From NCBI GenBank assembly GCA_902774815.1, contig CACYJV010000013.1, positions 30,459-94,458 of the forward strand: DNA of 64,000 nt, read 5' to 3'. Position numbers and translations under genes: made by a program. Under the pieces are notes generated by a model. It saw nothing but the letters and a program-made list of their open reading frames with translations, was not told where the DNA came from and searched no databases. Origin of the DNA: an uncultured Prevotellaceae bacterium. GTDB taxonomy: Bacteria; Bacteroidota; Bacteroidia; Bacteroidales; Bacteroidaceae. Below are positions 9,255 through 17,852 of the stretch, piece after piece; the first letter of the stretch is position 1, and each line of letters starts with the position of its first letter.

Positions 9255-11024
9255 CTATTGGATGCTGTGCTCTTCAAGAAAATCTTCGAACTGGTCGCGG
9301 TAGCCATTGAACACGTTGATGTCCACTTCGCCCTGAATACCCTTGGCGCGACCATCGGGTGACAACTGCCATACGGCAAGCCGAACGTCGGGTTTGTACT
9401 CGCCATAGCGGGCTATCCATACTTGATAGTCACGCTTAATGTCGTGGGCCTCGGCCAGATGGTGGGTCACGAAATATTGGTTCACGTACAGAATGGGGCG
9501 CACACCTACGGCTTGCTCAACGACATGGAGCCACGTGCGTATGGCTTGCAGCAGTTTCTCCGTCCCGCCATAGGCCTTGATTTGTGCATTCGTAGGTTCA
9601 ACGTCGAGCACAGGTGGCAGGTCGCCTTTCGGGAAACTGCTGTAGCGCAAGAATGATGTGGCCTGATCGCGAGCCGAACTCTTCAGCGAAAAGAAGTGGT
9701 AGGACCCGACGTGGATGCCTTGGCTGCGTGCTGCACGGCAGTCGGCGGCATAATATTGGTTGCGGATGGTGGTTCCCTCTGTGCTCTTCACGAAGCAGAA
9801 TGTCACAGGGTAGTCCACAGTGCCGCTAATGCGCTTCTTGCTCTTCGTGCCCAGGCTCGAAATGCGTAGCTGACTCCAATTGATGCCATAGCGTTTCTTG
9901 CCCTTTTCGTGCTGATGGCGCGAGATGTCAATGCCATAGACGTGGTCGACGGTGTAGGTAAGGCGCTCGCCCTGATAGACGTCTTCCAACCATTCGCCCA
10001 CGCGAAGGCGTCCGTCGCTGTCCATGGAGATGCCGAAGCCGTTGCGCTTGCCTGCCTTCCACATGCCATCGTACACCTTACCGTTGGTCGAGCGCATGAT
10101 GCCGTGTCCGTTGGGAACCCAGTTGGCATCGGTCTCGCCGCGATAGAAGGCCTCGTCGATATGGATTCTGGCATTGGCAGTGTCGGCAGGTGTGTGCAGA
10201 TGCTTGGTTTTCTCTTCGCTGAACAGCCATGCAGCTTCGCTGTAGTATTGCGGGCAGATGCTGTCGGGCATCCAGCGGTCTTTCGTTTGCACCAGATACT
10301 TTCCTCCTATGGTGTCGGCCTTCAGGATTTGGCACGGTACACGGTGCTTGGTGCCAGCCGTATCTATATATAATAATGTGTATTCCTGGACCAGGCGCAC
10401 CTGCATACGGTCGAGGCTCGTGCTGTCTTCCATCACTTCTGCCACCTGGCGCACGCTCTGTAGTTCGCCAACGGCACGCTCAAGCCAGTAGGCCACCACG
10501 TTGAAACCCTCGTCGGTGACCTTGTGAACGCGCAGGAAGTATTGCAGTTCGTCGATGCGCTTCTCCATCATCTGCATGCGCTGTTGCAGTATGCCGCGCT
10601 TATCGTTGAGGGCGGCGATGGCCTGGCGGGCCTTGTCGGCATTCCACGTGCTTGTATCAGCACCCGTCACCAGCAGGCGTCCATGACATAGCGGCGAGAA
10701 GGTGCGTCGTGCCCACATGCCAAAGAAGTGTTTGAGTTCGGCAACCGTCGTGTCGCTCATGTCTGTCGACATGCGGCTGACAATCCAGTTGTCGATGTTG
10801 TTCAGGCGGAACATCGGACGTCCGTCGAGACTCACCTCATAATAGTCGACCCGTTCCATAAGTGCGGTGCTATGAGCCAGTCCTTTTTCCGATGGGGGGA
10901 TGAGCGGCAGCATCAGCACCACAAGTGCCAGCAGCACCAATAGTGCCACCACCCACGGCCAGAAGCGTCGTTCGTTCTTGCGCTTACGGCCGTAACTTCT
11001 ATTTGAGAACTTGCGTTTCCTCAT
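9255..11024 (-). CDS. Membrane-anchored GH25 muramidase-like protein with MORN-type repeats
   Basis: A protein of about 589 residues from the ATG at 11024. A longer frame to 11099 exists, but a -7 element at 11036-11043 lies inside it, so the shorter start is preferred. A basic N-terminus precedes one membrane span (about 22-42). A helical stretch (about 135-165) follows. MORN-like repeats occur at about 300-355 (NGHGIMRSTNGKVYDGMW, then KRNGFGISMDSDGRLRVGEW). The C-terminal GH25 domain (about 362-580) shows YGIDISRHQ, FCFVKSTEGT, GSYHFF, the catalytic-type DVEPT, WIARYG and VDINVFNGY. GH25 enzymes cleave the peptidoglycan glycan chain. It probably works at the inner membrane facing the periplasm; the role of the MORN part is unknown. 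Confidence 0.9.
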   Translation of the reverse strand: MRKRKFSNRSYGRKRKNERRFWPWVVALLVLLALVVLMLPLIPPSEKGLAHSTALMERVDYYEVSLDGRPMFRLNNIDNWIVSRMSTDMSDTTVAELKHFFGMWARRTFSPLCHGRLLVTGADTSTWNADKARQAIAALNDKRGILQQRMQMMEKRIDELQYFLRVHKVTDEGFNVVAYWLERAVGELQSVRQVAEVMEDSTSLDRMQVRLVQEYTLLYIDTAGTKHRVPCQILKADTIGGKYLVQTKDRWMPDSICPQYYSEAAWLFSEEKTKHLHTPADTANARIHIDEAFYRGETDANWVPNGHGIMRSTNGKVYDGMWKAGKRNGFGISMDSDGRLRVGEWLEDVYQGERLTYTVDHVYGIDISRHQHEKGKKRYGINWSQLRISSLGTKSKKRISGTVDYPVTFCFVKSTEGTTIRNQYYAADCRAARSQGIHVGSYHFFSLKSSARDQATSFLRYSSFPKGDLPPVLDVEPTNAQIKAYGGTEKLLQAIRTWLHVVEQAVGVRPILYVNQYFVTHHLAEAHDIKRDYQVWIARYGEYKPDVRLAVWQLSPDGRAKGIQGEVDINVFNGYRDQFEDFLEEHSIQ

Positions 11025-11035
11025 CTTCGACAATG

Positions 11036-11043
11036 CAAAGTTA
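11036..11043 (-). promoter_or_regulatory. -7 element for the GH25 gene, very close to the start codon
   Basis: On the minus strand this reads TAACTTTG followed by CA. Only 11 bp separate it from the ATG at 11024, implying a leader of a few nucleotides. It supports the shorter gene start. Confidence 0.6.
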
Positions 11044-11106
11044 TGAAGAAACATCGACATGAGCAAAACTTTTTTGTTTTCTTTTTGCATTTCGCCCACT
11101 TATTCG

Positions 11107-11114
11107 TATCTTTG
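11107..11114 (+). promoter_or_regulatory. -7 element for the GH3 beta-glucosidase gene
   Basis: TATCTTTG followed by CA matches the Bacteroidetes -7 consensus, 37 bp before the ATG at 11152. It is back to back with the promoter of the divergent GH25 gene. Confidence 0.65.
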
Positions 11115-11151
11115 CAACAGAATTACAAAAAATCATTATTATTAACTGAAA

Positions 11152-13515
11152 ATGAAGAAGACATTTCTACTGGCGATGCTATTGGTTTGTGGCATTGCAA
11201 TCTCATGGGCACAAGTGAGGAAACCTGCCATCCCGCGTGATGAAGCAATGGAGGCGAAGATTGAGAAGATGCTCAGCAAGATGACACTCGACGAGAAAAT
11301 CGGGCAGATGCTGGAACTGAACTTCGACATCATGGGCGGTTATGGTGCCGATGGCCGTTGGCTGCTGAACGAGCAGATGCTCGACACCCTCATCAAGAAC
11401 TGGAAAGTAGGTTCCATTCTCAATGCTCCCGGCACACGCGCAGCCACCGTCGAGCAGTGGCAGGAGTGGATTCAGCTCATCCAAAAGAAGTCGATGAAGT
11501 ACATCGGCATCCCCGATGTCTATGGTCTCGACCACAACCACGGCGTAACTTACACGCAGGCAGGAACACTCTTCCCGCAGCCCATCAACCTCGCTGCGTC
11601 GTTCAATACCGAGCTGGCACGCAGCGGTGCCGAGATTACGGCCTACGAAAGCCGTGCATCCAACTGTCCGTGGGTTTACAATCCCGTGGTCGACCTCGGC
11701 CGCGATCCCCGTTGGCCTCGCATCTATGAGAGTTTTGGCGAGGATGCCATTGTGAATGCACGCATGGTGGAGGCCGAGATTAAGGGCTATCAGGGCGATG
11801 ATCCCAACCATCTGGGTCGCTACAACGTGGGAACGAGCACGAAACACTACTTTGCCTATGGTGCTCCCTGGAGCGGCAAGGACCGCACGCCAGCCTATGT
11901 GTCGCCGCAGATGTTGCGCGAGAAGTATTTCGAGCCCTTCAAGGCCGCTGCCCTCGCTGGAACGCTCACGATGATGGTGAACTCCGCCTCCATCAACGGC
12001 CAGCCTGTGCATGCCAGCTACGAATACCTCACGAAGTGGCTGAAGGAGGACCTGCAGTGGGACGGTATGCTCGTCACCGACTGGGCCGACATCAACAACC
12101 TGTTCCAGCGCGAGCACGTGGCCAAGGACAAGAAGGATGCCGTTCGCATGGCCATTAACGCTGGTATCGACATGTCGATGGATCCCTACAGCGTTGACTT
12201 CTGCGTGTTGCTGAAGGAACTCGTTGAGGAAGGTCAGGTGAAGATGTCGCGCATTGACGATGCCGTGCGCCGCATCCTGCGACTGAAGATGCGCCTGAAC
12301 CTGTTCGACCAACCCAATACCGGTGGCAAGGGCTACGAGAAGTTCGGCTCAGAGGAGCATGCACAAAAGGCTCTAAAGGCTGCCGAGGAGTCGGAAGTAC
12401 TGCTGAAGAACGAAGGAGGCCTGCTCCCATTGAAGCAAGGCACAAAGATTCTGCTGACAGGTCCTAACGCCAACCAGATGCGCTGTCTGAATGGCGGCTG
12501 GAGCTACACGTGGCAAGGCTCAAAGGCTGAGGACCTTTCGGAGAAGTACAACACAATCTATGAGGCCCTCAGCCAGAAGTTCGGGCAGGAGAACGTTACC
12601 CTACAGCAGGTGGTCACTTACAACGAGGATGGCCAGTACTACGACGAGAAGGTGGATGCCTCACAACTGACCGTTGACAACGCACAATTGGTGGAGGGCG
12701 GCGCCCTGAAGGCTGCTGCAGCCAACTGCGACGTCGTCATAGCCTGCATTGGCGAAAACAGCTACACCGAGACGCCTGGCAACCTCAACGACCTCTGGCT
12801 TTCCGAAAACCAGCGTGCGCTGGTGAAGGCCTTGCAGAAGACGGGCAAACCCATTATACTCGTGCTCAACGAAGGCCGTCCTCGCTTGCTGGCCGACATC
12901 GAACCGCTGGCAAAGGCTGTGGTCCATATCCTGTTGCCTGGTAACTACGGTGGCGACGCACTGGCCAACCTGCTCGCTGGCGATGCCAACTTCTCGGCAA
13001 AGATGCCCTATACCTATCCGCGCGAAATCAACTCGCTCAATACTTACGACTACAAGGTCAGCGAGGAAGTGGGCACCATGGCTGGAGCCTATAATTACGA
13101 TGCAAAGGTTTCGCTGCAATGGCCCTTTGGCTACGGATTGAGCTACACCACCTACGAATACAGCAACCTGCGTGCTGACCGTACCACGTTCAATGCCGAC
13201 GACGTGCTCACCGTGAGCGTCGACGTCAGCAACACAGGCTCACGCGTTGGAAAGGAACCTGTGCTGCTCTACACCAGCGACCTCGTGGCATCGCTGACAC
13301 CTGACAACCGTCGGCTGCGCGATTTCACGAAGGTGGAACTGCAACCTGGCGAGACGCGCACCGTCACCTTCCGTCTGCCTGCCAAGAGCATGGCCTTCGT
13401 GGGTGCCGACTGCCGATGGACACTCGAGGAGGGCGACTTCCTGTTGCGTGTTGGCCGTCTGGAGCAAAAGATCACGTGCACAAAGACAAAGATTTGGGAC
13501 GAGCCGAACATTTAA
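11152..13515 (+). CDS. bglX: Periplasmic GH3 beta-glucosidase (BglX type)
   Basis: A 787-residue GH3 enzyme. The signal peptide is about 20 residues (ending ISWAQ). The N-terminal TIM-barrel domain opens with [11 protein letters not shown]. The nucleophile motif VTDWAD places the catalytic Asp at residue 310. A C-terminal alpha/beta domain ([24 protein letters not shown]) and a fibronectin-like domain ([20 protein letters not shown]) follow, as in BglX. It should release glucose or similar sugars from the non-reducing ends of beta-linked oligosaccharides in the periplasm. It is monocistronic, with its own promoter and a strong terminator at 13542-13585. Confidence 0.95.
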   Translation: MKKTFLLAMLLVCGIAISWAQVRKPAIPRDEAMEAKIEKMLSKMTLDEKIGQMLELNFDIMGGYGADGRWLLNEQMLDTLIKNWKVGSILNAPGTRAATVEQWQEWIQLIQKKSMKYIGIPDVYGLDHNHGVTYTQAGTLFPQPINLAASFNTELARSGAEITAYESRASNCPWVYNPVVDLGRDPRWPRIYESFGEDAIVNARMVEAEIKGYQGDDPNHLGRYNVGTSTKHYFAYGAPWSGKDRTPAYVSPQMLREKYFEPFKAAALAGTLTMMVNSASINGQPVHASYEYLTKWLKEDLQWDGMLVTDWADINNLFQREHVAKDKKDAVRMAINAGIDMSMDPYSVDFCVLLKELVEEGQVKMSRIDDAVRRILRLKMRLNLFDQPNTGGKGYEKFGSEEHAQKALKAAEESEVLLKNEGGLLPLKQGTKILLTGPNANQMRCLNGGWSYTWQGSKAEDLSEKYNTIYEALSQKFGQENVTLQQVVTYNEDGQYYDEKVDASQLTVDNAQLVEGGALKAAAANCDVVIACIGENSYTETPGNLNDLWLSENQRALVKALQKTGKPIILVLNEGRPRLLADIEPLAKAVVHILLPGNYGGDALANLLAGDANFSAKMPYTYPREINSLNTYDYKVSEEVGTMAGAYNYDAKVSLQWPFGYGLSYTTYEYSNLRADRTTFNADDVLTVSVDVSNTGSRVGKEPVLLYTSDLVASLTPDNRRLRDFTKVELQPGETRTVTFRLPAKSMAFVGADCRWTLEEGDFLLRVGRLEQKITCTKTKIWDEPNI

Positions 13516-13541
13516 GTGAGGTCCTGCCCCTATGAAATAAA

Positions 13542-13585
13542 AAGGAAGTTCCTGCTGGAGTAACCGAGCAGGAACTTCCTTTTTT
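13542..13585 (+). terminator. Strong intrinsic terminator after the GH3 gene
   Basis: A perfect 15-bp inverted repeat (AAGGAAGTTCCTGCT and its complement) encloses a 10-nt loop and ends in a T run. The A-rich left flank means it could also act on the opposite strand. Confidence 0.9.
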
Positions 13586-13669
13586 GGTGGAATGTTGGCT
13601 TTGCATGCATAGATTATCAGAAGAGCGACGGCCGCTATTACTGCCCTGACCATATCTACGTGGCCGAGG

Positions 13670-13846
13670 GCAATGCCTTTTGAGTGCCAAAGCAATGCCT
13701 TTTAAGTGCTAACGCCTTGCTTTTTACGTGCTATAACAATGTCTTAAAGCCATTAAAGCAGTGCTCCTTATACGAAGAAAACATGGCATTTCAGCATAAA
13801 AGGCAATGCCTTGCAATAAAGAAAGCATTGCCTTTTGTATGTAAGA
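13670..13846. repeat. Direct-repeat array, eight units, 22-bp period (array 2)
   Basis: Variants of GCAATGCC recur at 13670, 13692, 13714 (GCCTTGCT), 13736 (ACAATGTC), 13758 (GCAGTGCT), 13781 (ACATGGCA), 13803 and 13825 (GCATTGCC). Every step is 22 bp except one of 23. The best units hold a small dyad GGCA-A-TGCC followed by a T-rich half. It lies between the GH3 terminator and the convergent pectate lyase stop. No coding potential was seen. Confidence 0.8.
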
Positions 13847-13924
13847 GGTTGATTTTCAGTGATTTGATAAATGGTGGCAACCCCCGATATTGCATATTGC
13901 AAATTGCAATATGTTTACATTTTT

Positions 13925-14995
13925 TTACTTCTTCTGCTTTTCCAGCTTCTTGCACCACTTTGCGTAGCGCTTGTAGAGGTCGGCAGGACGGTCGCCATAC
14001 CAGCTGTAGCCATTGCGGCGCTCAAGGCCTATGTCCTGCAGGTTCTTGCGGGGCACACCGTCGCGGTCGCAGACGAAGGGCTCGTCGGTCTGCAAGTCGT
14101 AGTAGCGGGCCCAGAGAGGACCAGCCTCAGGGTCGTCGACGAGGCGCGTGTCCACCTTCTTTCCTTTCTCGTCGCGCACCACCTCAAGGCGTTTCCCAGT
14201 GATTTTATGCTCATCGAACCAGCGCATGGCGGCATGGACAGCCTGCTGCACCCGCTCGTCGGGATCGGGCAGCAGCATGAGCAGCTTCACGATGGCGGCA
14301 CTCTCCTGCGAGCAGTAGGAAGCCAGTTCGAAGGCACGCGCATTGGCAGGCAGGAATGTTTCGCGGTCGTGCTGTTGGCACCACACGGTAAGCTGTCCTT
14401 GAGCATCGCGAATCTGTGTTTTCAGGATGCACTCCACGCCTTTATAGAATGCTTCGTTGCAGCTGCGGCGCAGCTTCTTCGAGGTCAGCTTGCCCTGGAA
14501 AGGTTCCTTTTGGTCGGCGATGTCGCGCAGCAGGTTCATGGTGCTGACCATGGCATCGTCGTTGAAGGTGATGTGAATCTGGTAGTCGCGCATCATGGGC
14601 CAGAACTGTGGCCAGCCACCGTTCTCGTATTGTCCGCTCAGCAGGTATTCCACACCTCGGCAGAAGGCCTTGGCATAGGCTTTCTTGCCCGTGGCCTGCC
14701 AGAGGCGTGCCAGAAACAGCATCTGCGTCGTCGTGGCTCCGTTGTCGGTCGTGGAGTCGTTGCGGCGGTCGTACTCGCTCTTCACCTGTGCCTTCTCGGC
14801 TTCGCTCATGGGCTTGGCCATGTCGATGTTCTTGGGCCATCCGCCTGTGACTCGCTGGTAAATCAGCATTTGGTCGCCGATGCGTTGTGCCTCGGCAGTA
14901 GTGAAAAACGCAGGGTCGGTTTCCTTCATGCCCTGTGCGCAGACGGTGGCTGCAAAGGCCAGCACCAGCGATAGTATTGTCAGTTTTCTGTTCAT
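13925..14995 (-). CDS. pelA: Pectate lyase, PL10 family
   Basis: A 356-residue secreted protein with a signal peptide ending TVCAQ. PL10-type motifs in order: TGGWPKNIDM, STTDNGATTTQMLFLARL, NGGWPQFWP, ITFNDDAMVSTMNLLRDIA, WCQQHDRET and ARAFELASYCSQESA. The family cleaves de-esterified polygalacturonate by beta-elimination. The start lies 23 bp after the stop of the GH29 gene on the same strand, so the two probably form an operon. The variant ARAFELASYCSQESA departs slightly from the usual PS.SG.ES pattern, but the catalytic framework looks intact. Confidence 0.9.
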   Translation of the reverse strand: MNRKLTILSLVLAFAATVCAQGMKETDPAFFTTAEAQRIGDQMLIYQRVTGGWPKNIDMAKPMSEAEKAQVKSEYDRRNDSTTDNGATTTQMLFLARLWQATGKKAYAKAFCRGVEYLLSGQYENGGWPQFWPMMRDYQIHITFNDDAMVSTMNLLRDIADQKEPFQGKLTSKKLRRSCNEAFYKGVECILKTQIRDAQGQLTVWCQQHDRETFLPANARAFELASYCSQESAAIVKLLMLLPDPDERVQQAVHAAMRWFDEHKITGKRLEVVRDEKGKKVDTRLVDDPEAGPLWARYYDLQTDEPFVCDRDGVPRKNLQDIGLERRNGYSWYGDRPADLYKRYAKWCKKLEKQKK

Positions 14996-15018
14996 CGTTT
15001 TTTTTTGAAGCTAATCTC

Positions 15019-16389
15019 TTATTTCATTCTCAGTTCCAGGGCAAATGACTCCTGTGGCATCTGCTTGGGCAGCGTCACCGTCACCTGGTCGCCCACAACC
15101 TTCGTCTTCAGTTTCTTACCCGTTGAGAGCAGGCGTACGCCCTTGGCGGGGACATTGCCCGTCCAAGTTACTTCCGTGGGCATCGGCTGTTCTTCGGCCA
15201 GTGTGTAGATGGCATAGATGGCAGAGCCATCCTTGGCAGCCGTGAACCACAGCGAGCCGTCGTGGTAGCGTGGGGTGGTGGTAGTGCTGTAGATAGCACG
15301 GCCGTTCTTATTCAGCCATTGTCCGATGGACTTCAGTCGGCTGACGGCTTCAGGCTGGATGAGTCCCTCGGGTGTGGGACCGACGCCCAGTACCAGGTTG
15401 CCGCCCTTGGCCACTATCTCCACCAGCGTGTTGACAACGCGCTGCGGACTCTTCCAGCGTGGACGGTTGACGAAGCCCCAGTCATCGCTCAGCGGTATGC
15501 AGCTCTCCCACGGGTAGGGCAGTTGCTCCTCAGGAATGGTACGTTCAGGCGTCTGGTAGTTCTCGTAGGGCCCGTGGATGGTACGGTCGACGATGATCAG
15601 CCCTGGCTGATGGCTGCGTGCCATGCGTGCCATGCCCGGCATGTCGATGTCCTGGCCACGATTCTCGGCTGCCACCCATCCGCCGTCGAGCCATAGGATG
15701 TCGACCTTGCCATAGTTCGTCATGAGTTCTTCAATCTGGTTGTGCGTGTACTTCACGAACTTCTGCCAGCGCTCAGGATGTTGCTTGATGGGATAGTTCA
15801 CGTTGCGGCCCTTCTTCCCATACGTGTCCCACCAGTAGAGCTGCGAGTGCCAGTCGGGTTTCGAGAAGTAGGTGCCCACGGTAAAGTTCTTGGCGCGGAA
15901 GGCATCCAGCACATGGCGCAGCACGTCGCGTCGCGGATCGTCGCGGAAGGCATGGTGTGCGATGCTGAAATCGGTCTGCTTGGTGTCCCACATGCAGAAG
16001 CCGTCGTGGTGCTTCGTGGTGAAGATCATGTAGCGCATGCCCGCATCCTGGCAGGCCTGTGCCCATTGTGTGGCATCGAACTGCGTGGGGCGTAGCTCGT
16101 CGGCCAGTCCGAAGTACCAGTCCATGTACTGCTGATAGGTGCAGGTGCTGTCGCGTGTAATCCAGTCCTCGTCGCAGATGGACCACGATTCCACGATGCC
16201 AGGCACAGCATAGAGTCCCCAGTGGAACAGCACGCCAAACTTCAGGTCTTGCCAAGCTTTTAGGTTGCTGACTACCTGCTCGTCCTGTGGCCATTCGTAC
16301 TGTGTGGAACGTTCGTGGATGTTGCCTTGGGCATTCATAGCCATTGGAAGCATGGCAAGGGCCATCATGGCTGCAATCAGTTTCTTCAT
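15019..16389 (-). CDS. GH29 alpha-L-fucosidase
   Basis: A 456-residue protein with a signal peptide ending AMNAQ. GH29 hallmarks include LKFGVLFHWGLYAVPG, the substrate-pocket motif YMIFTTKHHDGFCMWD, and DILWLDGGWV, which contains the nucleophile Asp region. A C-terminal beta-sandwich ends in LELRMK. GH29 enzymes remove terminal alpha-linked fucose from plant or host glycans with retention. It leads a two-gene unit with PL10, which suggests action on fucosylated pectin side chains; that substrate is inferred. Confidence 0.92.
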   Translation of the reverse strand: MKKLIAAMMALAMLPMAMNAQGNIHERSTQYEWPQDEQVVSNLKAWQDLKFGVLFHWGLYAVPGIVESWSICDEDWITRDSTCTYQQYMDWYFGLADELRPTQFDATQWAQACQDAGMRYMIFTTKHHDGFCMWDTKQTDFSIAHHAFRDDPRRDVLRHVLDAFRAKNFTVGTYFSKPDWHSQLYWWDTYGKKGRNVNYPIKQHPERWQKFVKYTHNQIEELMTNYGKVDILWLDGGWVAAENRGQDIDMPGMARMARSHQPGLIIVDRTIHGPYENYQTPERTIPEEQLPYPWESCIPLSDDWGFVNRPRWKSPQRVVNTLVEIVAKGGNLVLGVGPTPEGLIQPEAVSRLKSIGQWLNKNGRAIYSTTTTPRYHDGSLWFTAAKDGSAIYAIYTLAEEQPMPTEVTWTGNVPAKGVRLLSTGKKLKTKVVGDQVTVTLPKQMPQESFALELRMK

Positions 16390-16428
16390 ATTGTCGCTGT
16401 TAGTTTAGGTTTTCTCTTTATTCGACCA

Positions 16429-16436
16429 CAAAAGTA
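16429..16436 (-). promoter_or_regulatory. -7 element for the GH29-PL10 unit
   Basis: Reads TACTTTTG on the minus strand, 39 bp before the GH29 ATG. Confidence 0.5.
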
Positions 16437-16534
16437 ATGAAAAAAACTTATTACCGCAACCATTCTCACAATATTTTTATGGTTCGCGCGTTAAAATATA
16501 TGGTAATTGTACATAAGAAAAATCCTCGAATCGC

Positions 16535-17680
16535 ATGCAGTGGACAGATCGCATCAGGCAGACTAAGATACTACTTGTGGTGGCAGCGGTGGTCATCGCC
16601 GTCGCCTCGCTCGTGGCATCGAACCTGCTGACGCGCGACCTCTATGAGGAGGAACACAAGAAAATGGAGGTGTGGGCCGAGGCCATGCGCACGCTGAATG
16701 CCGGCGACGACAATGGCGGCATGAACCTCGTGCTGAAGGTCATACAGGACAACACCACCATCCCCATCGTTGTCGTCGACGAGAAAGGGGAGGTCCAGCT
16801 GTCGCGAAATGTGGAGGAACAACCCGACACGCAGCTTTCCGTCACCGCCATGCGCTGGAAGAATGCCGGCCACAGCATCCGTATTCTTTACGACGACGAT
16901 AACCCGAAAGAATTCATCGACGTGTGCTACGACGACTCGCTCATGCTGAAGCGGCTTGCAGTCTATCCCTACGTGCAGCTCGGCGTGGTGCTGCTCTTCG
17001 TGGTCGTGGCCATTTTTGCCCTGCTGACCTCTAAACGAGCTGAACAGAACAAGGTTTGGGTGGGACTCTCGAAGGAAACTGCCCACCAGCTGGGCACACC
17101 CATTTCATCGCTCATGGCTTGGAGCGAGGTGCTCCGTGAACAGTATCCCGGCGATACTTTGCTCGACGAGATGGACAAGGATGTGCGCCGCTTGCAGCTC
17201 ATAGCCGACCGCTTTTCGAAGATTGGCTCGCTGCCTGAGCCTGTGCCTTCCAACATGAACGAACTGCTCACACGTGTGGCCGACTACATGTCGCGACGTG
17301 TCAGCAACAAGGTGCGCATCGAGAAGCTGCTGCCTCCCGAGCCCATCATTGCCCCTCTCAACGCGTCGCTCTTCGAATGGGTTATTGAAAATCTGTGCAA
17401 GAACGCCGTCGACGCCATGGAGGGCCAAGGCCGCATCACTCTGTTCCTGGGCGAAGAAATGGGAACCCTGGTCGTGGAGGTCAGCGATACTGGAAAGGGC
17501 ATCCGCAAGAAGGACCTGAAGAGCGTGTTCAAACCTGGCTTTACCACCAAGCAGCGTGGTTGGGGGTTGGGCCTCTCGCTGGCCAAACGCATTGTCGAGG
17601 AATACCATCACGGCCGCATCTATGTGAAAAACACCGAACTTGGTCGTGGCACTACCTTCCGCATCGAACTGAAGAGATAG
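16535..17680 (+). CDS. Orphan membrane sensor histidine kinase
   Basis: A 381-residue kinase. Two membrane spans (about 10-30 and 144-164) enclose a periplasmic sensor of about 110 residues with no recognised fold. HisKA follows with His184 in ETAHQLGTPISS, the HQLGTP version common in Bacteroidetes. The ATPase domain is complete: N box VIENLCKNAVDAM, G1 DTGKGI, F box PGFTTK, G2 GWGLGLSLAKRIV. No response regulator gene lies beside it, so its partner is encoded elsewhere. The following LRR gene has its own promoter. The signal sensed is unknown. Confidence 0.92.
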   Translation: MQWTDRIRQTKILLVVAAVVIAVASLVASNLLTRDLYEEEHKKMEVWAEAMRTLNAGDDNGGMNLVLKVIQDNTTIPIVVVDEKGEVQLSRNVEEQPDTQLSVTAMRWKNAGHSIRILYDDDNPKEFIDVCYDDSLMLKRLAVYPYVQLGVVLLFVVVAIFALLTSKRAEQNKVWVGLSKETAHQLGTPISSLMAWSEVLREQYPGDTLLDEMDKDVRRLQLIADRFSKIGSLPEPVPSNMNELLTRVADYMSRRVSNKVRIEKLLPPEPIIAPLNASLFEWVIENLCKNAVDAMEGQGRITLFLGEEMGTLVVEVSDTGKGIRKKDLKSVFKPGFTTKQRGWGLGLSLAKRIVEEYHHGRIYVKNTELGRGTTFRIELKR

Positions 17681-17815
17681 CCTTCTCCACACGCATAGTT
17701 CTCTCACATCTTCGAAGTCATTCTGTCTCACTACAGTTCATTTGCATTTTTTGCTATTTGGTTTGTAATCGGTAAAGTTTTCGGAAATATTGACAAGTAT
17801 TTCGGATTTTGTTTG

Positions 17816-17823
17816 TAACTTTG
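17816..17823 (+). promoter_or_regulatory. -7 element for the large LRR protein gene
   Basis: TAACTTTG followed by CA. It lies 29 bp before the ATG at 17853 and excludes the longer in-frame start at 17790. Confidence 0.6.
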
Positions 17824-17852
17824 CAATTAGAAATCAACCAACTAAAAAATCA

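Noticed and set aside
13684-14202. Plus-strand ORF of 172 codons overlapping repeat array 2
   Set aside because: It starts in the repeat array and runs antisense into the pectate lyase gene; no motif.
17790-17852. Longer N-terminus of the large LRR protein
   Set aside because: The -7 element at 17816 lies inside it and the signal peptide begins at the later Met.
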